From JALYGJ01 sp963781705 (GTDB lineage Bacteria > Chloroflexota > Limnocylindria > Limnocylindrales > CSP1-4): a DNA stretch of 64,000 nt. Shown here in pieces: positions 53,923 through 62,913 of this stretch. A program made the position numbers and the translations under genes. Each line of letters begins with the position of its first letter. The first letter of the stretch is position 1. The stretch lies in contig CAWAGP010000010.1 of assembly GCA_963781705.1 (NCBI GenBank), positions 930,001 to 994,000 of the forward strand, written 5' to 3'. The notes under the pieces were generated by a model. It searched no databases, had not been told where the DNA came from, and was given only the letters and a program-made list of their open reading frames with translations.

Positions 53923-55644
53923 TCGAGCACGACAGCGGCTGGGATGGGCCCGGCCTGCTGTCGGCGTTGCGCCACGCCGCGTCGACCCTCAGCGCACAGG
54001 TCGACGAGGTCAACGCGTTGAACGTCTTCCCGGTACCTGACGGCGACACAGGCTCGAACATGCTGGCCACGGTCCAGGCCGCCATCAAGGAAGCCGAAGC
54101 CGTCCCTGAACACAAGCGCAGCGTGGCTGCCGTCGGCGCGGCCCTGAGCTTCGGCGCACTGATGGGCGCGCGAGGCAATAGTGGCGTCATCCTGTCGCAG
54201 CTCTTTCGCGGCGTGGGCGAGTCGGTCGCCGATGTGGAGCTGGTCGGCGGGCGCGAATTTGCCGCGGCCATCCGGCAGGGCTGTGATGCCGCCTTCAAGG
54301 CGGTGAGTCAGCCAGTCGAAGGGACGATCCTCACCGTCGCCCGCGATGTCGCGGACGCGGCGGTCGCCGCGGCCGGCACGAACGCATCCTTGGAGGACGT
54401 GGTCGCGGCGGCTGTACTGGCGGCGTCGGCGTCGGTCGAGCGCACTCCCGAATTGCTGGCCGTACTGCGTCGCGCCGGCGTGGTCGACGCCGGCGGCAGA
54501 GGCCTTGAGCTCCTGCTGCGCGGCACGCTCGCGTCGGTGCGCGGAGAACACCCGCCACAGACAAATCGGGTGCCGCACGACATCGCGCTGCCGCTCTACG
54601 CCGCCCTTGAGGCGGAGGGCTACGGGTACGAGACGGTCTTCCTATGTGACGCACAACGACGGCGTCCCGATCGACATACCCGGCGTCCGGCAGGGCCTGG
54701 CGGGACTCGGCCAGTCTGTGCTCGTGGTGGGTGACGAGCGCGTGGTCAAGGTCCACGTTCACACCGAGCGGCCCGACAAGGTCGTTGCCTACGGCCTGTC
54801 ACTGGGCACGCTGAGCCACATCAACATCGAGAATCTCGACCGCCAGGCCACCGAGGTGACTCAGCGCGCGGTCGGCGAGGAGGCGCCCGAAGCGGCCGAC
54901 GATAGCGTCGACCAGGTAGCGGCGCTGGCGGCCGAGCGGCTCGGCAGCGAGCCCGACGCCGCGGTGGCCGCGGGGAAGTTCAGCGATGGCCTGCAGGTGG
55001 TGGCGGTCGCAGCCGGCGAGGGGTTGGCGCGCGTCTTCGCCTCGCTCGGGGCAGCCGCCGTGGTCCAGGGCGGCCAGGGCGCCAATCCTTCGGCCGGCGA
55101 GCTGGCCGAGGCCATCCAGCAACTGGGCAGCAATGAGGTAATTGTGCTGCCCAATAACCCCAACGTCCGGCTGGCTGCACGGCAGGCGGGCGAGCTGTGT
55201 CCCAAGGTGCACGTCGAGGTGGTTTCCACGCGCAACCAGGCTGAGGGCATTGCGGCCATGCTGGCGCTCGATGGCAACGCCGGCCTGCGTAGCGCGACGC
55301 GCCAGATGGCAGCCGCGGCAAAGCGCATCCAGTCGTTCCAGGTGACCGTTGCGGTGCGTGACGCGCGCATGGGAACGCACCGGGTACGACGCGGCGATTA
55401 CATCGTGCTCGGCCCGAGCGATCGCCTGCTGGCCGCCGACCGCGACCGGACCGCGGCCATCGTGCGCGCCGCGCGCAAGCTCAAGCCCGGTTTCGAACTG
55501 CTGACGATCTACCGCGGGGGCGATGTCGACCACAAGTCGGCAGAGCTGCTGCGCGACGCATTGCACGGCGAGCTGGACGGGGTCGAAATCGAGCTCGTCG
55601 AGGGCGGCCAGCCGCACTACGACTTCCTCGTCGCGGCCGAGTAG
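53919..55644 (+). CDS. fakA: FakA/YloV-family DAK2-type kinase, apparent frameshift near 54639-54660
   Basis: Fatty acid kinase catalytic subunit family (dihydroxyacetone-kinase-like fold), which phosphorylates FakB-bound fatty acids. TTG 53919 gives MIEHDSGWDGPGLLSALRHA..., then the metal/nucleotide motif LNVFPVPDGDTGSNM and FGALMGARGNSGVILSQLFRG. After GYETVFL the frame changes: THNDGVPIDIPGVRQGLAGLGQSVLVVGDERVVKVHVHTERPDKV continues one base later. The C-terminal domain (AIQQLGSNEVIVLPNNPNVRLAA) is complete. The switch needs one extra or two missing bases, as in secD and the asp23-like gene. Repaired length about 574 residues. Confidence 0.82.
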
Positions 55645-57953
55645 TGGCGGTGGTGGCGGCGCCGCCGGCCGCCGATCCGCTTGGCGTTGGACTGCGCGCG
55701 GCCGGGCTGACGCCACCTGCCGCGACGCGCCGGTTGGCCAACCTTGGCATCTACACCGTGCGCGACCTGCTCTTCCACCTGCCGCGGCGCTACCACGACT
55801 TCAGCCACCAGGTGACCTTGCGCGAGTTGCGTCAGCAGCCGCCCGAGGGACCGGTCAGCGCGACGGTGGAGATCGTCGAATTGCGCATCGAGCAAGGCTT
55901 CCGGCGGCGTATCCAACGCACGGTGGCGCGTCTGCGTGACGATTCCGGCGAGGCCGAGGCGATCTGGTTCGGGCGGCGCTACATCGAGCGGCGGCTCCAC
56001 GCCGGAGACGTCGTCACGTTTTCAGGGAAGGTCGAGCTGCGTGGCTGGCTGCCGCGTTTCCAGAACCCGGAGTTCGGCCCGGCCGACGGTGAGTCACTCG
56101 ACACCGGCCGCATCGTGCCCGTCTACCGGCTGACGGCCGGCGTCAGCGCCGGTTATCTGCGGGCGCGCATCCGGACGGCGCTCGACACCGCCTTGCCGGC
56201 GCTCGGCGAGTACCTGCCGGTGGAAGTGCGTGACCAAACGGGACTCGAGCTGATCGGCATAGGCCAGGCGGTCGAGGCCGCCCACTTCCCGGACGACTTC
56301 GCGCAACGCGACCGCGCGCTGCGGCGACTCGCTTTCGACGAGTTGCTGGCGCTCCAGCTGGGCATGCTCTCGCGGCGCCGGCAGCGCGGCACCGAGCACG
56401 CCCGGCCCATCGTCGTGAGCGATTCACGCTACGAGGCCGCGATCGCCGCGGTGGAGCAGGTCATCGACGGCCAGGCGCGCAAGCGCCGCCGGCGCGCTGG
56501 AGAGGCGGCCGACGCGGCGGGCGCCGCCGTCGTCCTGACCAACGATCAGCGCAATGCACTGGCGGCCGTGCGCGAGGATCTCGCCGGGGAGCGGCCGATG
56601 ATGCGTCTGCTGCAGGGTGACGTCGGCTCGGGCAAGACTGCGGTCGCCGGGCTGGCGCTCGCCTTCGTGGCCGATGTCGGCGGCCAGGGCGCGCTGCTGG
56701 CGCCGACCGATCTACTGGCCCGCCAGCATGCCCAGACGCTGACCGGCCTGCTCGAGCCGCTCGGCCACGACGTGGTGCTGCTGACCGGTTCACTGACCGG
56801 TGCCGAGCGCCGCGGCGCGCTCGAGTTGCTCGCCGCACCGGTGGAGCGCACGACCGACGGTCGGTCCCGTGGGCGCATCGTCGTCGGCACGCATGCGCTG
56901 GTCCAGGAAGCGGTTGACTTCGCCGACCTGCGCCTGGTGGTGGTCGACGAGCAGCATCGCTTCGGCGTGGCTGAGCGCGAGGCGCTGGCCCGCAAGGGCG
57001 AGGCACCGCACGTGCTGCTGATGACCGCGACGCCCATTCCGCGCACGCTCGGCCAGATAGTCCATGCGGATCTCGACGTGTCCGACCTGCGCACGCTACC
57101 GGCCGGGCGCATGGAGGTGCGCACGGGAATCCGATCGGCCAACGAGCTGGTCCGGCGCAACGACGGCGGTCAGGGGGCGCTGGCGCTCATGGCCCAGGAG
57201 GTGGCCGCCGGCCATCGCGCGTTCATCGTCGTGCCGTTGGTCGAAGAGGATGCCGACTCGGGCGCGCGCTCGGTGGAGGCGGCAGTACAACTCGTGACCG
57301 ACAACTGGGCAGCCGCGACTGAGGTGGCCGGCGTCTCACTGCCGCTGCCGCAGATCGAGATCGTGCACGGTCAGATGAAGGCGGCCGAACGGGATCAGCG
57401 GATGACGCGCTTCCGCAGCGGCGAGACGCAGATCCTGGTCGGCACGACCGTGCTCGAGGTAGGCGTCGACGTCCCCGAGGCGACAGTCATGCTCATCCTC
57501 GACGCCGATCGTTTCGGCCTCGCCCAGTTGCACCAGTTGCGCGGGCGTGTCGGTCGTGGCGAGGCCGCGTCGTACTGCGTGCTGGTGAGTGAACGTTTCC
57601 CGCGCGATCCCGACCATCCCGTCGGCGACGAGGAGGCAACGGTCGTCGCCCGACTTCGCGCGCTGGCGGCCACCCGTGACGGATTTGCGCTGGCTGAGCT
57701 GGACCTCGAGCAGCGCCGCGAGGGCGAGCTGCTCGGACTCAACCAGAGCGGACTGCCGCCGCTGCGGGTGGCCAGCCTGATGCGCCCCGAACACCGCCGC
57801 CTGTCGCTCGCCGCTCGCTCGCTGGCAGAGCAGATTCTCGATGAACACGGACGTGTTGGCAGCGATTACCCTCGGCTCGAGCACGAGTTGCGCCATGGCT
57901 GGCTCGAGCGGGTCGGTGCCGGCGATGTCGTTGCTGACGCCATGGAGACCTGA
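55644..57953 (+). CDS. recG: ATP-dependent DNA helicase RecG
   Basis: Branch-migrating helicase for stalled forks. N-terminal wedge domain with RRLANLGIYTVRDLLFHLPRRYHDFS; helicase core with Walker A LLQGDVGSGKTAVAGLAL (about residue 330), VDEQHRFGVAERE, TATPIPRTLGQIV and GTTVLEVGVDVPEATVMLILDADRFGLAQLHQLRGRVGRG. Length 769. GTG start shares a base with the fakA stop. Confidence 0.95.
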   Translation: MAVVAAPPAADPLGVGLRAAGLTPPAATRRLANLGIYTVRDLLFHLPRRYHDFSHQVTLRELRQQPPEGPVSATVEIVELRIEQGFRRRIQRTVARLRDDSGEAEAIWFGRRYIERRLHAGDVVTFSGKVELRGWLPRFQNPEFGPADGESLDTGRIVPVYRLTAGVSAGYLRARIRTALDTALPALGEYLPVEVRDQTGLELIGIGQAVEAAHFPDDFAQRDRALRRLAFDELLALQLGMLSRRRQRGTEHARPIVVSDSRYEAAIAAVEQVIDGQARKRRRRAGEAADAAGAAVVLTNDQRNALAAVREDLAGERPMMRLLQGDVGSGKTAVAGLALAFVADVGGQGALLAPTDLLARQHAQTLTGLLEPLGHDVVLLTGSLTGAERRGALELLAAPVERTTDGRSRGRIVVGTHALVQEAVDFADLRLVVVDEQHRFGVAEREALARKGEAPHVLLMTATPIPRTLGQIVHADLDVSDLRTLPAGRMEVRTGIRSANELVRRNDGGQGALALMAQEVAAGHRAFIVVPLVEEDADSGARSVEAAVQLVTDNWAAATEVAGVSLPLPQIEIVHGQMKAAERDQRMTRFRSGETQILVGTTVLEVGVDVPEATVMLILDADRFGLAQLHQLRGRVGRGEAASYCVLVSERFPRDPDHPVGDEEATVVARLRALAATRDGFALAELDLEQRREGELLGLNQSGLPPLRVASLMRPEHRRLSLAARSLAEQILDEHGRVGSDYPRLEHELRHGWLERVGAGDVVADAMET

Positions 57954-57958
57954 TCGGC

Positions 57959-58540
57959 GTGTCGGGAGCGCTGGCCAGCCGAGTCATCGCCGGTGCCGCG
58001 CGGGGCACGCGCCTCGTCGCGGCGAGTGGCACCAGGCCGCTGTCGGATCGAGTCAAGCAGGCGCTCTTTGCGGCGCTGGAAGCCGACGGCCGGCTGGAGG
58101 GGCCTTTCCTGGATCTGTTCGCGGGCAGCGGCGCCGGGGGCATCGAGGCACTCAGCCGCGGAGCGCCGCAGGTGACCTTCATCGAGCGTGACGAGCGCGC
58201 CTGTGTGGTGATTCGGCAGAACTTGGAGCGGGCTGGACTGGCCGGGGCTTGGATCGTGCGCGGCGAGGTGCTGGCGCACCTGCGCTCCGGCAGGCCGTCG
58301 CTCTCGGCGCAGTTCACCACCTGCCTTGCCGACCCGCCGTACGATGAACCTACGCTCGAGCCGGCACTGGCGCTGCTCGGCGACAGTCAGCTGGGCTGGC
58401 TGGCGGAGGGAGCGCTGGTGGTGGGTAAGCACTTCTGGAGGACGTCGCTGCCTGATGCCGTGGGCGCCCTGCGGCGGATCAGGCAGCGCAGGTTTGGCGA
58501 AACGATGCTCAGCTTCTACGAGCGGCAGGAGGGGTCATGA
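57959..58540 (+). CDS. rsmD: 16S rRNA guanine-N2 methyltransferase RsmD
   Basis: Methylates G966 of 16S rRNA. VIAGAARGTRL at the start, DLFAGSGAGGIEALSRGA for SAM binding (about residue 55), and the catalytic LADPPYDEP (about 122). Length 193. GTG start. It overlaps coaD by 4 nt, the frequent rsmD-coaD pair. Confidence 0.93.
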   Translation: MSGALASRVIAGAARGTRLVAASGTRPLSDRVKQALFAALEADGRLEGPFLDLFAGSGAGGIEALSRGAPQVTFIERDERACVVIRQNLERAGLAGAWIVRGEVLAHLRSGRPSLSAQFTTCLADPPYDEPTLEPALALLGDSQLGWLAEGALVVGKHFWRTSLPDAVGALRRIRQRRFGETMLSFYERQEGS

Positions 58541-59019
58541 CGCGAGCGGTCTACCCGGGCTCATTTGACCCGATCACCTTCGGCCATATCGACGTGATTG
58601 GTCGCGCCGCCGGGGTCTTCGAGCGGCTGGTGGTGGGTGTCCTGGTCAACCCGCGCAAGTCACCCATGCTGTCGCTCGACGAACGCATGTCCGCCATCCG
58701 CGAGGCGATCTCGGATCAACTCGGACCCGTCGCCGCGGGCATCAGCGTGGAGAGCTTCGATGGGCTGACGGTCGACTTCGCGGTGCATCAGCAGGCGCAG
58801 TTCATCGTGCGTGGGCTGCGCGCGGTGAGCGACTTCGAGAGCGAGATGCAGATGGCGCACACCAACCACAAGCTCGCGCCGGCAGTCGATACGGTCTTCT
58901 TCATGACCTCGCTCGAATTCGCCTATCTGAGCTCGACCCTGGTCAAGGAAATTGCCGCATTCGGCGGCGACATCAGCGGCATGGTGCCCGCCGCAGCCAT
59001 CCGCCGCCTGAGGACTTAG
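58537..59019 (+). CDS. coaD: phosphopantetheine adenylyltransferase
   Basis: Penultimate step of coenzyme A synthesis. YPGSFDPITFGHIDVIGRAA at the start carries the T/HxGH motif, RGLRAVSDFESEMQMAHTN follows, and VFFMTSLEFAYLSSTLVKEIAAFGGDI is the C-terminal signature. Length 160, normal. Confidence 0.96.
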   Translation: MTRAVYPGSFDPITFGHIDVIGRAAGVFERLVVGVLVNPRKSPMLSLDERMSAIREAISDQLGPVAAGISVESFDGLTVDFAVHQQAQFIVRGLRAVSDFESEMQMAHTNHKLAPAVDTVFFMTSLEFAYLSSTLVKEIAAFGGDISGMVPAAAIRRLRT

Positions 59020-59023
59020 GCCC

Positions 59024-59029
59024 TACAAT
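59024..59029 (+). promoter_or_regulatory. -10 box upstream of the DivIVA-like gene
   Basis: TACAAT lies 5 nt after the coaD stop. Transcription would start near 59036, leaving a leader of about 59 nt that contains GGAGG at 59082-59086. Confidence 0.45.
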
Positions 59030-59094
59030 GGCCCGTTGACGGCGCACACCCCGGCCAGGGCGGCCGCGGCCGAGGGCGTACGGAGGCCACTCCC

Positions 59095-59628
59095 ATCGAC
59101 ATCATCTTCCTCATCGAACAGCTTGAGCGACTGATCGCCAGCGGGCGCAACATGCCGCTGACGAGCAACGTGATCATCGACCAGGCGAGGGCACTCGACC
59201 TGCTCGATCAATTGCGCGTGGCCGTGCCCGAAGAGGTGCGCGCGGCAAAGCGCATCAACGAGGAAACGGAGCGCATCGTCGAGCGCGCCCAGGAGGAGGC
59301 CGAGCGGATCCTCGCCCGGGCGCAGGAGCAGGCCGCCTTCCTGATCGAAGAGCGTGAGCTGACCAAGGCCGCCGATATCAAATCGCAGGAGATCATCGCC
59401 GAGGGACAGCGCGAAGCGGACGAGATCCGCCGTGGCGCTGACGAGTACGCGCAGAGCGTGCTGGTCCAACTCGAGGGCGAGTGCGTGCGCGCGCTGCAGA
59501 GCATCAAGCGCGGCCTGGCGCTGCTCGACGAGCGCCACCTGCCCGATGCCGGCCAGACTGAGAACGCGGCCGAGGCCGACGGCGGCGCGAGCCTCGCCGG
59601 CCGCCCGCGCGAAGCATCGCGTGCTTAG
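59095..59628 (+). CDS. DivIVA-like coiled-coil protein, apparent ATC start
   Basis: A helical protein of about 177 residues. Homologous proteins begin M-D-I-I-[FY]-L, and here that position is ATC GAC ATC ATC TTC CTC at 59095, with GGAGG 8 nt upstream and a TAG in frame at 59017 and no ATG, GTG or TTG between. The first ATG, at 59152, would cut off the conserved IEQLERLIASGRNMPL block. So either ATC is used as a rare start or the base is a sequence error for ATG. From residue 45 the protein is a charged coiled coil (RINEETERIVERAQEEAERILARAQEQAAF). It could organise the division or envelope machinery, as DivIVA proteins do. It overlaps yceD by 8 nt. Confidence 0.75.
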   Translation: MDIIFLIEQLERLIASGRNMPLTSNVIIDQARALDLLDQLRVAVPEEVRAAKRINEETERIVERAQEEAERILARAQEQAAFLIEERELTKAADIKSQEIIAEGQREADEIRRGADEYAQSVLVQLEGECVRALQSIKRGLALLDERHLPDAGQTENAAEADGGASLAGRPREASRA

Positions 59629-60160
59629 CTACAACGTCGCGCAATTGCTGCGCGCGGCACCCGGCACGGAGCGACGCTACCCGGTCGACGACGTCGACCT
59701 TCACATTGCCGATGACCTGGCGCTGGCGGTTCCGATCGAGGGCGAGGTGCGCCTGTCGCGCACCGGACGCAGCATCCTGGCGCGCGCGCACCTGACGACG
59801 GCGATCGAGGTGTACTGCGGCCGCTGCCTGGCGCCAATCACAGCGCCGATCACGGTCGACATAGAAGAGATAGCGCTGCCGTCGATCGACATCGATACCG
59901 GCCTCCCGCTCGACCATGCTGCCGAGCTCGACGCGCTGCGCCTCGACGACCATCACGAACTCGACCTGGGCGAGCCGGTGCGCGAGGCGATCTCGCTGGC
60001 CGAGCCCATCTCGGTCCTGTGCCGGCCTGACTGCCGCGGCCTGTGCCCCGACTGCGGCACGGATCTCAACACCGTCACCGAACACGTGCATCGGGAAGAG
60101 GCTGTCGACCCTCGGCTCGCCTCGCTCGCCGAGTGGCGTGACCAGCATCAGCCCCACTAG
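59621..60160 (+). CDS. yceD: YceD/DUF177-family protein
   Basis: A 179-residue protein of the DUF177 family, linked to 23S rRNA accumulation and routinely found before rpmF. YCGRCLAPITAPITVDIEEI and the C-terminal CRPDCRGLCPDCGTDLN give four or more Cys, as in the family. GTG start inside the DivIVA-like gene. rpmF follows. Confidence 0.9.
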   Translation: MLSYNVAQLLRAAPGTERRYPVDDVDLHIADDLALAVPIEGEVRLSRTGRSILARAHLTTAIEVYCGRCLAPITAPITVDIEEIALPSIDIDTGLPLDHAAELDALRLDDHHELDLGEPVREAISLAEPISVLCRPDCRGLCPDCGTDLNTVTEHVHREEAVDPRLASLAEWRDQHQPH

Positions 60161-60201
60161 CCGCGTAGCCGGCACCCACAACCTAGTTCAAGGAGTCATC
60201 G

Positions 60202-60411
60202 ATGGGAGTTCCCAAGCGGCGCGTCTCGCACGCGCGCCAGGGCGAGCGCCGCGCGCACCATGCCCTTACCCTGCCGCAGCTCGAGGAGTGTCCGCACTGC
60301 CACGAGCAGAAGCGCTCGCATCACGCGTGCCCGAACTGCGGGTGGTATGCCGGTCGTGAGGCGGTGCGCATCAAGGAGCGCACCAAGAACGAGGGTCCAG
60401 CGCAGGGCTGA
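60202..60411 (+). CDS. rpmF: 50S ribosomal protein bL32, zinc-binding form
   Basis: A 69-residue ribosomal protein. GVPKRRVSHARQGERRAHHAL is the family start; CPHCHEQKRSHHACPNCGWY provides the CxxC pairs for zinc. First gene of the conserved rpmF-plsX-nusB-acpP-rnc-smc order in this window. Confidence 0.96.
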   Translation: MGVPKRRVSHARQGERRAHHALTLPQLEECPHCHEQKRSHHACPNCGWYAGREAVRIKERTKNEGPAQG

Positions 60412-60428
60412 GCCCACCAGGCTGGTCG

Positions 60429-61457
60429 ATGGATCTTGACGTTCTCCGCGCCGGCGCCGAAGCGCCGGCGCAGCGCATCCGTGTCGCGGTGGACGCCATG
60501 GGTGGAGACCACGCGCCGGAGGAGATAGTCGTCGGCGCGCTCGAATGGGCGCGCGGCAATCCTGCGACGGACCTGTTGCTGGTCGGCGCCGAGGCCAAGC
60601 TGGCCCCCTATCTGGGCGGTGGCCTGCCGGCCAACGTCAGCATCGTCGAGGCAAGCGAATCGGTGGCCATGGACGAGCATCCGGCCACCGCCGTGCGGCG
60701 CAAGCGCGACGCGAGCATCAACGTGTGCATGCGCTTGGTCAAGGACGGTCGCGCGGACGCCGTCGTGACTGCCGGGCACACCGGCGCCGGTGTTGCCGCG
60801 TCGATCCTCAATTTGGGCCGGCTGCGCGGCGTCGATCGCCCGGCGCTCGCGGTTCAGCTGGTGACCGACCGCGGCCCCATGGTTCTGCTCGACATCGGCG
60901 CCACCACTGACTCGACCGGCCAGAACCTCTACGAGTACGCGACCATGGGCACGATCTTCGCCGAGCGCGTGCTCGGGGTGCACGATCCGTCGGTCGCGCT
61001 GCTGTCAATCGGCGAGGAGGGCGGCAAGGGAGAGCAGCGAGTTCAGGAGGCGACCGGGCTGCTGACGGCCAGCAAGCTGCGCTTCCTGGGCAACGCCGAG
61101 GGTAAGGATCTGCCGCACCACCCGGCCGACGTGGTCGTATGCGACGCGTCCGTGGGCAACGTGACGATCAAGTTCTTCGAGGGCCTGTCGGGCTTCATCT
61201 TCGACATGCTGCGTGATGAGTTCCGACGTTGGCCGCTGGGGCCGTTCGGCTACCTCTTCATGCGGCCGGGCCTGAATCGCATTCGCCGCCGCTTCGATTA
61301 CGAGCGGCTGGGCGGCGCGCCGCTGCTGGGCGTCAAGGGGACGGTACTGATCACGCACGGCCGGGCGCGGCGGCGCATGATCGGCTTCGCGGTGGAGGTG
61401 GGCGCCACGGCCGCGCGGGCACGCATCCCCGAACGGATTGCCGATGCCCTCGCATGA
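60429..61457 (+). CDS. plsX: phosphate acyltransferase PlsX
   Basis: Makes acyl-phosphate from acyl-ACP for phospholipid synthesis. VAVDAMGGDHAPEEIVVGAL near residue 20, then VEASESVAMDEHPATAVRRKRDASI and MVLLDIGATTD. Length 342. It acts directly with AcpP, encoded two genes on. Confidence 0.95.
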   Translation: MDLDVLRAGAEAPAQRIRVAVDAMGGDHAPEEIVVGALEWARGNPATDLLLVGAEAKLAPYLGGGLPANVSIVEASESVAMDEHPATAVRRKRDASINVCMRLVKDGRADAVVTAGHTGAGVAASILNLGRLRGVDRPALAVQLVTDRGPMVLLDIGATTDSTGQNLYEYATMGTIFAERVLGVHDPSVALLSIGEEGGKGEQRVQEATGLLTASKLRFLGNAEGKDLPHHPADVVVCDASVGNVTIKFFEGLSGFIFDMLRDEFRRWPLGPFGYLFMRPGLNRIRRRFDYERLGGAPLLGVKGTVLITHGRARRRMIGFAVEVGATAARARIPERIADALA

Positions 61458-61932
61458 AGAGCAACGCGAGGCGCGCCGGCTCGCTCTGGGTGCCGTGTTC
61501 GAGGCGGACTTCGGGCAGAACACGGCGCCGCGCATCCTGGAGCGTCGACTGGCGGAGGAAGGTTCGGCGCCACTGACGGCCGAATTGGCGCGCTCCATCG
61601 TGGACACAGTGGTTGCTCAGCGCGACACCATTGACGCCCGGATCGAGGCTACTGCCGCCCGCTATCCGGTTGTGTCGCTGGCGCGCATGGACCGCGCATT
61701 GTTGCGTTCCGCGATGGCCGAACTGCTACACTCCCGCACGACTCCGGCCCGGGTGGCCATCGCCGAGTGGGTTGAATTGGCACGCACATACAGCGGCGAG
61801 CCAGCCCGCCGACTGGTGAATGGTGTGCTCGGGCGAGTCGCCAGAGAGGCGGCGGACCGTGGGCGGGAGATCGGAGCCTTCGACAACAGCAGCGAGGGCG
61901 GAAATGACCGCCACACAGGAGGGAGCACGTGA
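61444..61932 (+). CDS. nusB: transcription antitermination factor NusB
   Basis: All-helical RNA-binding protein of rRNA antitermination. RRLALGAVFEADFGQ near the start, RIEATAARYPVVSLARMDRALLRSAMAELLHS in the middle and AIAEWVELARTYSGEPARRLVNGVLGRVAREA at the end match the family. About 162 residues. ATG 61444 overlaps the plsX end; TTG 61438 is an alternative. Confidence 0.92.
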   Translation: MPSHEEQREARRLALGAVFEADFGQNTAPRILERRLAEEGSAPLTAELARSIVDTVVAQRDTIDARIEATAARYPVVSLARMDRALLRSAMAELLHSRTTPARVAIAEWVELARTYSGEPARRLVNGVLGRVAREAADRGREIGAFDNSSEGGNDRHTGGST

Positions 61933-62171
61933 CAGCTTCGACGTATGACCGTATGAAGAAGATCGTCGTCGAGCAACTGGGGGTCGACGAGGAGCAGGTG
62001 ACGCCAGAGGCGTCGTTCGTGGACGACCTCAACGCGGACTCGCTCGACCTCGTCGAACTGATCATGAGCCTCGAGGAGGAGTTCGGCGCGGAGATCTCCG
62101 ACGAAGACGCGGAGAAGATTCGCACCGTCCAGGACGCGGTCGACTACGTCGAGGAGCATTCCAACCAGTAA
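61929..62171 (+). CDS. acpP: acyl carrier protein
   Basis: An 80-residue carrier whose phosphopantetheine site is the Ser in NADSLDLVELIMSLEEEFG. GTG start overlapping nusB by 4 nt. Central to fatty acid synthesis and substrate supplier for PlsX. Confidence 0.97.
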   Translation: MTASTYDRMKKIVVEQLGVDEEQVTPEASFVDDLNADSLDLVELIMSLEEEFGAEISDEDAEKIRTVQDAVDYVEEHSNQ

Positions 62172-62190
62172 CGGGCCGGCTGGCGGCCCG

Positions 62191-62913
62191 ATGACGACCG
62201 CGGCTCAGCTGGCCGACCGTCTCGGGCTCCCTTTCGACGATCTCGCGCTGCTCGCGGAGGCGCTTGCCCACAGCAGCTACATGCACGAGCAGCCCGTTGC
62301 CGGGCAGTCCAACCAGCGCCTCGAGTTCCTGGGTGACTCGGTCATCTCGGTAATCGTGTCGGAGGCGCTGTGGCGCCGCCATCCCGACGAAGACGAGGGG
62401 TCACTGACCACTCGGCGGGCGGCGATCGTCTCCGCGCGCGGCCTGGCCCGTGTTGCGCAGCGCCTCGAATTGGGCGCCTACGTGCTACTCGGCCAGGGGG
62501 CCGATGCCGCCGGGGAGCGAACGCGCAAGTCAGTCCTGGCGGCGACCTTCGAGGCGGTCGTTGGCGCGGTCTACCTGGAGTTCGGGTTCGACCGCGCACG
62601 CGACTGGCTCTTGACCGTGGTTGCGCCTGAACTCGAGCAGCGACCCGATCCGGCGGACCTCAAGCCGGCCAAGAGCGTCCTCCAGGAGACCAGCTACGCG
62701 CGCACCGGCCGTGCGCCGGTGTACCGGCTGGTGAGCGAAGAAGGCCCGCCGCACGCCCGCCATTACACCGTCGAGGTGCTCGTGGGCGGTCAGCCGATGG
62801 GGCGCGGCGAGGGCCGCAACCGGCGCGACGCGGAAACAGGGGCGGCGACCGAGGCGCTCGGCGAGCTCGACCAGCAGCGCGAACAGGGCGAGACCGCGGG
62901 CGCCGGCGATTGA
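62191..62913 (+). CDS. rnc: ribonuclease III
   Basis: Double-strand-specific RNase for rRNA and mRNA processing. NQRLEFLGDSVISVIVSEAL is the catalytic signature (about residue 34), and KSVLAATFEAVVGAVYLE the second acidic site. A dsRNA-binding domain follows (KSVLQETSYARTGRAPVYRLV...). Length 240. smc begins at its stop. Confidence 0.96.
   Translation: MTTAAQLADRLGLPFDDLALLAEALAHSSYMHEQPVAGQSNQRLEFLGDSVISVIVSEALWRRHPDEDEGSLTTRRAAIVSARGLARVAQRLELGAYVLLGQGADAAGERTRKSVLAATFEAVVGAVYLEFGFDRARDWLLTVVAPELEQRPDPADLKPAKSVLQETSYARTGRAPVYRLVSEEGPPHARHYTVEVLVGGQPMGRGEGRNRRDAETGAATEALGELDQQREQGETAGAGD

Noticed and set aside
53526..55644. Programmed frameshifting in the asp23-like gene and fakA
   Set aside because: No slippery heptamer, shared motif or downstream pseudoknot was evident at the switch points; sequence error is simpler.
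59152..59628. ATG 59152 as the start of the DivIVA-like gene
   Set aside because: It would remove the conserved N-terminal block that is read in frame from 59095 and would leave the GGAGG site 65 nt away.
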